Assembly: GCA_001599815.1 (NCBI GenBank)
Contig: BCIA01000006.1
Location: 188,961 to 252,960, forward strand
Direction of reading: 5' to 3'
DNA from: Furcasterigmium furcatum
Taxonomy: Eukaryota; Ascomycota; Sordariomycetes; Glomerellales; Plectosphaerellaceae
DNA length: 64,000 bases
Shown here: piece after piece, positions 1 through 10,236 of the stretch
Position numbering within the stretch: position 1 is the first letter of the stretch
How the letters are laid out: the number at the start of each line of letters is the position of its first letter
Notes under the pieces: generated by a model
What the model saw: only the letters and a program-made list of their open reading frames with translations
What the model was told of the DNA's origin: nothing
The model's database searches: none
Translations under genes and position numbers: made by a program

Positions 1-504
1 TCGATCGAGATGCCATACAACATCACGGCCATCATGATCTGGGCCTCAGTTGAGGTCAACCTGGCCATTATCTCAGGTCAGTACAGCAGCAGCCACGTCC
101 ACCGCAGAACACCCCTCACTGACCCCCGGATAGCCTGCCTCCCCATGCTCCGACCGATCTTCAAGAAGCTCGTGCCCGGCTCCCTACTGGGATCCCACGG
201 CCAGAGCCAGCACATCAGCCGCAGAGACATGGACGGCGCCGTGAAGCTCACCACGATGGGCCGCAGCCGGGGCGAGGACGAGTCCAGCTCGACCTGCGAC
301 CTCGCGGACCCGGAGAACAGCAAGCCGAACGCTGCCGCCGGCGAGTACGAGAACCAGATCGACGGCATCCTCGGCCACCACACCATGATCTCCAGCCGCG
401 ACATGGACGTGCCCCCGTCGCGGGACGGCGAGCCCTCCGCCCCGAGCAGGGCGGGCATCGTCGTCAAGACCGACATGACGGTGCAGTACTCGGAGCGGGC
501 GTGA
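1..504 (+). CDS. SAT4/rhodopsin-like fungal integral membrane protein, 3' part
   Basis: This is the 3' end of a gene cut by the window edge. The frame is open from base 1. An intron at 77-133 (57 bp, GTCAGT...ATAG) splits the last membrane segment; joining the exons gives NLAIISACLPMLRPIF, the usual end of the seventh helix in the SAT4/rhodopsin-like (DUF3328-neighbour, PTH11-like) fungal family, where VEVNLAIxSACLPxLRPL is typical. The stop is at 502-504. After the helix comes a hydrophilic tail of about 120 residues rich in Ser, Asp and Glu, presumably cytosolic. Because the intron is a multiple of three with no stop, it can be read through, so a retained-intron form is also open. The 5' portion, start codon and promoter lie outside the window. 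Family assignment rests on the short helix motif and tail layout only, so the function (receptor-like or other) is unknown. Confidence 0.7.
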   Translation, partial: SIEMPYNITAIMIWASVEVNLAIISGQYSSSHVHRRTPLTDPRIACLPMLRPIFKKLVPGSLLGSHGQSQHISRRDMDGAVKLTTMGRSRGEDESSSTCDLADPENSKPNAAAGEYENQIDGILGHHTMISSRDMDVPPSRDGEPSAPSRAGIVVKTDMTVQYSERA

Positions 505-748
505 GAAGCCCGGACGACTTCTTCCGGTGCTTCTTCCGGTGTTTGGCGTGGTTTCGTGTGTCCAAAAGCAATACATGGCCTCGTCCTAATGACCGAGCAT
601 GCCGAGACCAGGGCTCGGGCATGCCTCGGGAGCGATCACTTCTTTTATTTATACCCAAGTTCGATTTCAGTTAGATAGCCCGAGCTAGCAGTACACAATG
701 CAACCGTAACAAGCAATGATATGCATCTCTCTCTTCTTCTGTCTTTAT

Positions 749-2719
749 CTACCCAGGCTCGACAAAGTACGGAAACTGGCTCTGGTACCCGTAGGGATTG
801 AAACTCCAGTCCCAATGCTGCAGCAGCTCGTCGGGGATCTGGAAAAGGGGTGATATGCCGTTGATGACAGCATTCGGGTCATCGCCGGCCGCCTCTGGCA
901 TGACGGCGGCCTGGGGTTCGCTGAGAGGCAGCCCCTGGGCCCCGGTCATCTGGCGCCGCGAGACCATGTACGCATCTATCCGCTCGACCTGCTCGCGCAG
1001 GCGGCGGCCGGCACCGGCCCGCTGGTGGAGGAAGGACTCGAGGCTCTCTAGCAGGTCTGCCATGGACAGCAGCAGGGTCCGGACCCGTTGGTAGGAGCTC
1101 TCCGACAGCGGCGCGCCCATGACCGATCCCAGGATATTGCCGATGCCGCCGATGTGGTAGATGAGGGGGGTGCTGATGGCCCTCTGGAAAGCTCGGGGCA
1201 CCTGGTGGAAGGTGGCCAGGACCTCGCTCGCGACGGAGCACTTCTTGTCCAGGTCTACGTCTCCGTCGAGGGACAGGAGCGCCATGCGGAGAAGGGCCAT
1301 CGTGGCCTGGATGTTGGCCGCCTGGAAGCCGAAGATGTCCTGGTCCAGGTGTCCCGTGGCCTGTCTCAGCTCCTTGAAGGCGGAGGGAAGGCTCGAATAC
1401 AGGCGGGTGATGTGGTCGTTCGTCTGCTGCGTGATCGCGGCGGACTCGCCCCCTGCGGAAGTGCCGTTGAAGAGGTTGAACTCGGACGAGCGTGTCCGAA
1501 GCCTGCTCAGCGCATGTTCCAGGATGCGGTACAGGTCCGTCGTGAAGTTCCAGCCTACCAGCCAGCCGGTTCGGCCCGTTGCTATGCTCCCGGGGCTGCC
1601 GCAGGGGTACCCGACCTTGGCATGCGCCTCTTGAAAATGCGCGCAGCCATCCCAGACGGTGGCCGTAAAGATATCTAACGTATAAATTGACCAGTACTTG
1701 GCCAGTCAGTGTTTGTGTTGGACGGAACCTCCTGAATGGACGGCACACGAGTACTCACCAAGCGACGACGCTCCTCCAAGTCCACCGGTAAAAGGCCTCG
1801 GGGCCAGTTCGCCTCATCATGCCACTGCCACGTCGCAGTCATGGTGAAATAGTGGCCGATGTACATCCGCATCGCATCGATCTTTCCATCCTGCACGCTG
1901 GAGAGGCTGAGGAGGGCACATGCCCTGAGGCAGTCGAAGTCCTGCGTCTGGAGCAGGTCGGCCGGCAACGTATCCTGGGCGGCAGAAAAGAAGGTCTCGG
2001 GCGGCACGCTGGATAGGTCTTGCGAGTGGCTGCCGGGCGACACGATGGCGCCGTCCCGGACGCGTGCCGCCGCGAGAGCACAGGCGGCCATGATGGAGCA
2101 GAAGAATCCGCGGTTGTGCAGCTGCTCATCGCGGGACAGCCGCCTCTCTAGGTTGTCACGATCGAACAGCGGGAATCTTGGAGCCTGCGTCAGTGAAACT
2201 GCACCGGCAGCGAGAGACTGGGCTGAAGGGGCATTACATGGGGTAGACGGTCTCGAAGTAGACATTCAGCAGCTGTCTGACGAGGGGCACAGAGGCATAG
2301 GCAAAGGCCCTCCAGGCAGGGCTGAGGTCCTCGCTCTTCCGGTCTCCGAGTCCGGCGGCATTGGACTGCATCAGTGAACCGCTCAACGGAGGCTGGGGCA
2401 CCGCCGGGCGAAGAGGGACGGCTGCCGGGGCGGCCATGCCATAGCGGGTGGACTGGGCGGCGAACTCGTGAGGGTGAGCCGGGGTGGCCGGGATGGAGGC
2501 GGCGTGGGCGAGGCATCCGGGGCGGTTGGCGGCGGCGGCCTTGCCCCTCCTGAGCGGCCTCGACGACTCGCACTCGAGGCTGAAGTCGACGCAGTTCTGG
2601 CAGCGGTCGGGGTCGGTCTGGCTCACCCGGCACTTGATGCGGCGGCGGTGGCAGTAGTCGCAGGCCTTGGAGACGCGGAGCATCCGCTTGGGACGGGCGG
2701 CCTGGGCGGCGTCGGACAT
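749..2719 (-). CDS. Zn2Cys6 fungal-specific transcription factor
   Basis: Three exons on the minus strand, 2719-2238, 2176-1759 and 1696-749, encode 615 residues. Residues 20-50 form a perfect binuclear zinc cluster, C20-x2-C23-x6-C30-x9-C40-x2-C43-x6-C50, preceded by a basic KRMLRVSKACDYC start. The first splice restores VYPIFPLFDRD and the second restores YWSIYTLDIFTA, both standard in the Fungal_trans (middle homology) domain, which is the evidence for the chosen junctions. The rest is helical and ends FPYFVEPG before a TAG. This is a nuclear DNA-binding regulator; its targets cannot be told from sequence. Neighbours are a membrane protein fragment upstream on the other strand and a long 1.9-kb gap behind its promoter, so no cluster-specific role is evident. 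Confidence 0.9.
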
Positions 2720-4654
2720 TTCCAGTTCCAGATCCAGATGGAGCGGCCGGGCGGCGTGGAGACGGTGACGGCGTGCATCGGTGTCAGTCGGGCTGCGGAA
2801 CTGGGGTTCGCAGCGCGGCTAAACGGGGATCGTGAGGATGGGAGAAGCATGAAACTGGAGCTCTTCCCCAGATTTGATTCCAGTGAGGGAGGGCCGACGA
2901 GCACAGATCACCTGGTGCTGGTTCTGGGAGGTGGATGCTGCCAAGAGGCTAAGTGGCGGTCTTTCATTTTCTCGCCGTGTTGTTGGATCATCAACTGAGT
3001 CTGGATACTACTCACTGGAGGCACCAAAAATTGAGGTGGAGCTTTTCTGCTTAGTCCTCCGGATCAGGACGCAACCGGCGCAGCCGACAGAAGTACCCTT
3101 ACCATAGCATACCTATATAATACTCATTTATCGACACCTCATGTTGTTGAAGGATCATAGCGACGACGTTCGTGAAAATGGGCGTTAGAAATAGTTTGAC
3201 CATAATTCATCGAATTGCGGTGGGAAATGAAACTTGAGGGTGCCCGTCAAAGTGAGGGATTCCCTCGGTGCAGTGCGTCTGCGTGTTGGACCATTTTTGG
3301 TGCCCCTGTCTCTATCCATGGATGCCCACGGCTGCATCTCCGCGCCGAGTCCGACCAGCACGTGGACCAGCAAGCCATCAGCCAGCCTCAACCAGCTGGT
3401 GGTCCAACAATGACCAGAACACCCTCGAGAATATGCCAGCCTTCTAGGGCCAGTGCACGGCATCTTTCTGTCCGCACAGAACGAAGGCCGGGTGGCCACT
3501 GTAACAAGTAGTCCCGGCACGCTCCCGACTTCGACAAGCGGCCCCTCGGACTCAGGCGACAACGGAGGGGTTCTCGTGCAACGGGCAGCTAAGGACAGGG
3601 GTGTTGCATGAGCCCAGCGGTGAGGGCTCAGCTCAAAACCAGGGTCCTGACCCCTGCCTGCAGTTGTCTCTCGCCGAGGCAGAGCGCGCTGTGGTGGTGT
3701 GCCTTTCCAACCGACCGACCGGTTCAGACGATCTACGCCACGGCAATGAAGCTTAATTACACAGGAGGCTGATCGACGAGGACATATCTCACCTCACCAT
3801 GAGGTTGGCCGGTCCGCATACCTAAGCGACAGCGCACTGCTCCATCAGGACCGAGATGGACGCCAGGTGATTTCTGTGGCCGGGACTCTCGACGACCGAC
3901 CAGCCCTCGTCGATTTTGGTGTTCAGATTCTGCGGGTCGAGGAAAATGGAGTTCCGCCACCGCAGCCTGATCTCGAGGGCCTCATTTTCGGGTAGGGTCG
4001 AGCCAAGCCGTTGACGACAATGCTGCGAGTGATGCACAAGTATGTACATGGACCGTTGGGATTTACTTATAGAAACGCTCTCTCCCGCCTCCGACTCGGT
4101 GTTTCAGGGCCAACACGGCAGCCACCGCGCTTCGAAAAGATCAGCAGTGTTGCCGCTGTCCACGGGCAAGTCAGTCAACCTGAGAGGCCGCCCCGTATCT
4201 CACGTTTCCGTTCGTTCAACGCGGGATGTTCCTGGCCACCCCTGAAGGAGACACAGCGGCGGTTGGACGACTCCAGGACCCCTGAACTGGTGGCGTCGGC
4301 AGCTAATATCGAGACACTCGGTCATTGGCACCCGTCCGCCTGTGGCGCGGCCTAGCCCGCTCAGCTCGACGCCATCTGGACAGCGGTTGGCCTACTCTAT
4401 TCCCAAAGCGCCTGAACTGCAGACCAAAGCGCTTGCTTTTCGATACTCCTCCCGCTTAAAATACCCAGAATGGAGCGTTATCGATGCCTCCCACGGGTGG
4501 GCCACCGGGTCGTCAACGCCCATGTGGTGCCAGGCCGATAGACTCCTCACGTCTTAAGAACGGGGGCATGCCGCCATGCGCTCAGAGGGGATCTGGAGGG
4601 TTCCTGTCCAGCCTTCCCCCTCTCTTCCGCAGTGCACGGAGCGCATAGTTCGAC
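2720..4654. other. Intergenic gap (1.9 kb) between regulator and CFEM gene
   Basis: This stretch holds the shared upstream region of the divergent regulator (minus) and CFEM gene (plus). Open frames here are short, lack family-like composition and have no convincing splice pattern. A short AT-rich patch lies near 3105-3135. I see no RNA gene or repeat. Confidence 0.5.
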
Positions 4655-5419
4655 ATGGCATCACCCCGAATCGCCCTCCTGGCGGCCTTCCTGGCCGTCC
4701 TCTCGTTGGCCGTGGCGGACGGAGTAGTGACCCTGGACTCTTCTCCCGAGTTCAACAACCTGCGAGACTGCGCCCTCAACTGCTACAACGGCGGCATCCG
4801 AGATGGCTACAGGGTCGCCAACACGTTAGGGTGCAGGAAGCCGGGCGTCGTCTACGTCCCCCCGGACAACGACTGCTTCTGCCGGTCGGACCTGCAAGCG
4901 ACCGCCGTGCGATACCTGTCAAACTGCGCCATGACCTCTTGCCTGCAAAACGACGTGGACGTGTCGAGCGCGACGCAGGTCTACAAGGACTACTGCAGCA
5001 ACGCCGGCTACTCTGCGGCCGTGCCAAACTCCGTGCCGGCGGAAACCACCACTGGTAGGTACTCGTAGTCTAATATCTGCTGCCACTTCTGCTCACACGT
5101 CCGAGACGGCGCGGGAACGCCAACAGGCTCCCCCAACGACGATGAGGAGGACAACAGCACCCCGACTGAGAAGGAGCCTTCCGACAACACCAGCACGCCG
5201 GAGTCGAACGAATCTTCTGGCGGCGGTGGCGGCTCATCCGGGCTGGGCGTCGGCCCGATCGTTGGTATTGCTGCCGGCGTGATCAGCGCGATTGCGGCGG
5301 TGATCGGATGTATCATCAAGTACAAGCAGTACAAGAAATCGAAACTTCAAGCACAGCAACAGCAGCACCAACAACAGGGATACCAAGGATACCAAGGACA
5401 AGAACAACACTGGAAATAG
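4655..5419 (+). CDS. CFEM-domain single-pass membrane protein with Gln-rich tail
   Basis: Two exons, 4655-5054 and 5127-5419, encode 230 residues; the intron uses GTAGGT and AACAG. A signal peptide covers about residues 1-21. The eight CFEM cysteines are C39, C43, C60, C74, C76, C91, C96 and C114, with the DNDCFC stretch carrying the aspartate that in characterised CFEM proteins can ligate haem iron. A Ser/Thr/acidic and Gly-rich stalk (about 130-173) leads to one hydrophobic helix (about 174-198), then a short cytosolic tail that is basic (KYKQYKKSK) and then Gln-rich with GYQGYQGQ repeats. A true transmembrane helix followed by a tail argues against GPI anchoring. Possible roles, from the family, are iron/haem handling or surface sensing; none is shown here. 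Confidence 0.85.
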
Positions 5420-5877
5420 TTGCGACGACCTTGGTATTGAAAGATTGTACTCATCGTTCCGTTGTCGGCCTGGTATGTTGGCGATGGGCGCTCAGGGCTG
5501 CCGTGTTGATGTGCGTGTCGGGTTAGCCTCGGCATCGGCAGAGGTAATGGCCAGGAAGGAAGACGGCGGGAGCGCCGCTGCATGAGGTTGAATGAGCCAT
5601 TGCGGCTGTTTATGAGCTTGGACGATTGCAACCTACTTACCTCAAGAGAGGGTAGGCGGAGTTCCGCGTTAGGGTCCAGTATTTTACGGGTAAAGGTATC
5701 AATGGTCAGAGCCCCTTTGACCCCTTTTACCCCTTTTCGGATGCTGTTCCTCGTAGGTACCCAATGTGCGCGTGCTGCATTACTCTAATTCTACCCATCA
5801 AGCAAAGCGGACGTATATCCCACCACGCTCCCTATCCTTACCGGTATCACTCTGCCATTAGTACAATCCAGTCCCGG
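5420..5877. other. Convergent 3' region
   Basis: The 3' ends of the CFEM gene (plus) and the sugar transporter (minus) face each other here. A CCCCTTT-type pyrimidine tract lies near 5713-5740. No gene or RNA is evident. Confidence 0.5.
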
Positions 5878-7602
5878 TCAAACGCTCACCTTCTCGACCG
5901 AACTGGACCCCTCCTTCGACCCGTTGCCGTTCTCATCGTCCGCAAACACCGCGCCCTCCCTCCCACGGCCCCGGTTCGCCAGCACATCTCCGTGCACCTT
6001 GTAGTTGCGCTCCATGTCCCTGTTGAAGATGCTGTCCGCCGCGAAGAGCGCGTCGATGGACTCCAGAGAGCGGTTCGCCGTCTCGGGATAAACTGAGGAG
6101 GTCAGCCGTCAGATCCAACCACCAGGCAGGGAAACGGGAGAGCGACTTACACAGAAACACAATCGGAATCCACAGCAGGTTCAGCCCCGCGAACAAGAAG
6201 TACGTCCTGTTCTCCATCACGTCGAACATGATCGGGTTGACGAGGACAGTCATGCCGACGCCGACGGCCCATCCCGTGATGCCGAACCCGTTGCCCTGGG
6301 CGCGCAGGTCCGAAGACCAGACCTCCGTCGGGATCAGGAACGCGATGGTGCCCCAGGTGGCGGCGTATGACAGGTTGAAGAGGAAGAGCATCGCGACGGC
6401 GGCCGGGGCGTATTTCTCCGCCTGGCTGGGGTTGGCGCGGGATCCCTCGTACAGGGCGCCGGCGATGAGGTTGACGGCGAAGAGGGCGAAGGCGCCGCCC
6501 ATGAGGCACGGCCGGCGGCCGAGCCGGTCGACGATCTGGGCGCTGATGATGGTGCCGATGATGCCGATGGTGTTGAGACCGCCCGCCAGGCCGTTCTGCG
6601 TGAGCTCGGTGTATCCGGCCTGGGATAGCAGGACGGGCGAGTAGGCCGTGACGGCGGTGATGCCGGTCCAGGAGGCCATGATCTGGAGGAAGAGGCAGAG
6701 CCAGGCCCGCTGGCCGAGGTTGAAGCCGGGCTTGGGGCCCTTGCCGATGAGGATCTTGACGAACTCCATCGGGGAGCTCTTGGTGGCCTCCTCCGCGACG
6801 GCCTTGATCTCCAGGAACTCCCTCTCGACTTCCGGCCCGAATCCCCCGCGGACGTGCTCGATGACCTCGCGCGCGTCGTCGAACCGGCCCACCGAGGCGA
6901 GATATCGAGGCGTGTCGGGCAGCATCTTGATGCCGAGGAAGAGTAGCAGGGCAGGGAAGCACTGGAACGCGAGCTGGAAGCGCCACCTGACGTCCGAGTA
7001 GCCGCCGTCGACGAATGCGAGGCCGAACGAGAGCCAGTAGGCAACGGAGATGCCGAGATAGTTGGCGATGAAGACGTAGCCCAGGTACCCGCCCCTGTGG
7101 GAGGCTGTGGAGGTTTCCGAGACCATGACGGGCGTGATGCCGGTCAGGGCGCCGGTGCCGATGCCCGTGATGACACGGGCCACGATGATGAAGTCGCTGG
7201 ACTGCGTGGCAGCCTGCAGGGCGCCGCCGATCAGAGCAAAAATACAGCCGATGAAGAGACTGGGATATGGTCAGCGATGGGGGACAGGATAGGGGGAGAA
7301 ACAAGGGCATGGTCTCACCCATTGATACGGCCTATTCGATCAGCCGCCCAGCCACCGGCAAAACAGCCAAAGATGCAGCCGAGATAGTAGACAGAGACGA
7401 TGCCGCCCTGGTGGACGGTATCGGTGACGGTGCCGTCGGGCAGCCCGATGCCGACCTCCTCGACGTATCGGGGCGAGGCGTTGACGCCGCCCATGACACC
7501 CTGGTCATAGCCCTCGAAGAAGATGCTGATGACTGAGAAGGTCTGGATGGCGATGTTGAGCTGCTTCGGCGACAGCCGTTTCCACCAGGTTGTGTATCCC
7601 AT
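5878..7602 (-). CDS. MFS sugar (monosaccharide) transporter
   Basis: Three exons, 7602-7319, 7259-6151 and 6092-5878, encode 535 residues; introns are 59 and 58 bp. The start MGYTTWWKRLSPKQLN followed by FFEGYDQGVMGG is characteristic of fungal sugar porters. Other family marks are the loop-2 motif AADRIGRING split by intron 1, ARVITGIGTG, PDTPRYLA, DRLGRRPCLM, PTEVWSSDLRAQGNG, and the final FYPETANRSLESID restored by the second splice (PETxxxxLEEID in the family). About twelve membrane helices are expected. It should be a plasma-membrane proton symporter or facilitator for a hexose or related sugar; the substrate is not predictable. It is divergently transcribed from the AnmK gene with 948 bp between starts, which raises the possibility of co-regulation. 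Confidence 0.92.
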
Positions 7603-7768
7603 GGTGAGGCTCAGAAGGAAGCTCAGTGGTAGTGGGAAGCTGGGGGCCAGGATGAAGAAGATGACTCGATGGGTGCAAGAGGATAGAAATATGAGGAGGT
7701 AGGATGATATGATGTCGCTCCCTGGGGACTTCAGGCCGCAAGAGCAAATATCCTGGCGCCTCCTGTCG

Positions 7769-7775
7769 TTATATA
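7769..7775 (-). promoter_or_regulatory. TATA-like element of the sugar transporter
   Basis: The minus strand reads TATATAA about 165 bases upstream of the ATG, in an otherwise GC-rich region. Confidence 0.5.
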
Positions 7776-8442
7776 CCTGGCCGAGGGTGACCGTCGAGGC
7801 CGGCCTCGGGCCCTCCTCTTCAAGCGCGCGGTCAGCTCGTCAGGACGACGAACCGAGGACCCGGCACCCTGGGTCTTTTGCCTGAGAGTCCGGGGAGGTC
7901 ATGCGAGGTTTCCTGCTGGCTGGCGTATGCTTGGGGACGGGCATTCGGGTTACTTTCTGCCTCGCTCGCCCTTCTCCGGACGAAGAGGGGGGTGGCGGCG
8001 TCCTCGCTGACCATCATCAACAGCCCGACATTGACCGCATAGCGGCCTCCACCCCCGCTGGTCATCTCCAGACTTTTCGTCCGAAGCTCGGATCCACTGC
8101 CGCGTGCGGATGAGATGGCTTTGGGCACTTGGGCACTTTGTTATTTCTGGCGTCGACGGTCGAGTCAGTTCCTCCGTGTAGCCGCTTACACGGCGGCCGA
8201 AAGTCCCTCTTTGCCGCTTAGACGCCCTGCCGCTTAGCCGAAACTCCCGCGGATGTGGTCACTTGATGATGCCCGCCCGTCCCAGCAGTCTGGTTCGTGT
8301 TATGGAGAAGGAAGCTCGAGTAAGACACCTCATGCGGGCGCAGTGGAAACGGCGGCGGGGGTTCATCGGACTCGGGAAGTATGTCCGGCAAGCGAGTGAG
8401 GAGTGTCTCTGCAGGGCGAGGCTGCGCTGCATGGAAGCCAGA

Positions 8443-8448
8443 TATATA
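8443..8448 (+). promoter_or_regulatory. TATA-like element of the AnmK gene
   Basis: TATATA sits about 100 bases upstream of the ATG at 8551. Confidence 0.5.
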
Positions 8449-8550
8449 GGCCGTTGCCCATATCTCGGAGCTCACCCAGGTGACAGACACATTCGGCCTC
8501 AGTCGTGACGAACTATTCCTCGCTGCGGACCAGACACAGACACAAGCACA

Positions 8551-9938
8551 ATGACCGCAGGGACTACCAACGGCGTCGAGGGCCATGCGCCGGGGCAGCC
8601 CCTCGATCTCACGGTCCTGGGGATGAACAGCGGCACATCCATGGTACGTATATGAGGCATCTCACCACTCGAGGGGAATATCAGGACTGACCACCCGTGC
8701 AGGACGGCATCGACTGCGCGCTCTGCCGCTTCCAGCAGGCGACGCCAGACGCCCCGATGCACTTCACGCTCCTCAAGTACGGCGAGACGCCGCTGGAGCC
8801 CGGGATCAAGAAGCGCGTCCTCGGCATCATCAAGCACGACCGCACATCGGCCTCGGAGCTCTCCGAGGTGAACGTGCTCCTGGGCGAGGTCTTCGCGGAC
8901 GCGGCGAAGCAGTTCTGCGCCTCCAACGGCGTCGACATCAAGTCCCTCGACGCCATCGGCTCCCACGGCCAGACCATCTGGCTGGCGTCCATGCCCGCCG
9001 ACGGCGTGCCCAAGTCCGCTCTCACCATGGCCGAGGGCACCGTCATCGCCGCCCGCACCGGCGTCACCACCGTCACCGACTTCCGCGTCTCGGACCAGTC
9101 CGCCGGCCGCCAGGGCGCCCCCCTCATCGCCTTCTTCGACGCCCTCCTCCTCCACCACCCGGCCAAGCTCCGCGCGTGCCAGAACATCGGCGGCATCGCC
9201 AACGTCTGCTTCATCCCCCCCGAGGGCCCCCAGCTCGCCTACGACTTCGACACCGGCCCCGGCAACGCCCTCATCGACGCCGTCGTCCGCCACTACACCG
9301 CCGGCGCCCGCGAGTACGACGAGGACGGCGCCATGGCCCGCCGCGGCACCGTCGACCAGCACCTCGTCGACGCCTTCCTCCGCGACGTCCCCTACTTCGC
9401 CCTCGACCCCCCCAAGACCACCGGCCGCGAGGTCTTCCGCGACACCCTCGCCGACGACCTCATCCGCGCCGCCGAGGCCCGCGGCCTCTCCCCCGACGAC
9501 GTCGTCGCCACAGTCACCCGCATCACCTCCCAGGCCATCGTCGACCACTGGCGCCGCTACCAGCCCGCCGGCCGCCCCGTCGACGAGCTCTTCTGGTGCG
9601 GCGGCGGCGCCCACAACCGCGCCATCACCGACTACATGAGGGAGCAGCTGCCCCACGTCAAGATGTACGCCCTCGACGACGCCGGCATCCCCGGCGGCGC
9701 GAAGGAGGCCGTCACCTTCGCCTGGCAGGGCATGGAGGCCATCGTCGGCCGCAGCATCCCCGTGCCGGACCGCGTCGAGACCAGGAGGCCCTACGTCCTC
9801 GGCAAGGTCAGCCCCGGCGAGAACTACAGGAGGGTCATGGCCAAGGGCATGAGGTTCGGCGAGGGCAGGGATGAACTGCCCTGGGTCACGGAGATGGTCA
9901 ACTACGTGGATGGCAAGCCTTTCAACAACAAGTGGTAG
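8551..9938 (+). CDS. Anhydro-N-acetylmuramic acid kinase (AnmK family)
   Basis: Two exons, 8551-8643 and 8703-9938, encode 442 residues. In bacteria AnmK hydrolyses and phosphorylates 1,6-anhydro-N-acetylmuramic acid to MurNAc-6-phosphate during peptidoglycan recycling. Family motifs are all present: GMNSGTSMDGID (24-35), DAIGSHGQT, VTDFRVSDQSAGRQGAPL, NIGGIANV, DFDTGPGNALID and WCGGGAHN, the actin-like ATPase signature set. The 59-bp intron falls exactly inside the first motif, between GTSM and DGID. Length is close to fungal members and slightly longer than bacterial ones (about 370). There is no targeting signal, so it is probably cytosolic. Fungi make no peptidoglycan, so the family is most likely of bacterial origin; homologues are known in other filamentous fungi. 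The neighbouring divergent sugar transporter could import a substrate, which is inference. Confidence 0.93.
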
Positions 9939-10236
9939 TGGACACAGGCGGCGGGCGCAGCAGGTCATTTAAAGATTTTATTCGTGCATGCAAGAGCAGT
10001 TGGATACCCAACGCCGTTGATGGGCAAAACAACCAATACCGTTCCGAACAATGCTAATGGAAGAACATGAAAACACAACCTGACTCGATGATGCTTTGCC
10101 TGGCCGAAGAGGCCGATGCGGCCTTGCCTAGCTATATTAGAACATAACAACACCGTGGAAAGACGACCCGTCGAGGGACACGTCCAAGAAAGTGTACATG
10201 CGTGACCCCCGACTGACTTCCAATGAGATGCTCCGC

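Larger units (their letters stand above)
7603..8550. other. Divergent promoter region, sugar transporter / AnmK
   Basis: The two genes' starts face away from this 948-bp stretch. It contains a TATA-like element for each gene, annotated separately. No credible gene lies inside it. Confidence 0.6.

Noticed and set aside
8499..9968. Long minus-strand open frame (489 codons) opposite AnmK
   Set aside because: Gly/Val/Asp/Glu-rich translation with no motif; it arises from the strong C/G third-position bias of the real gene on the other strand.
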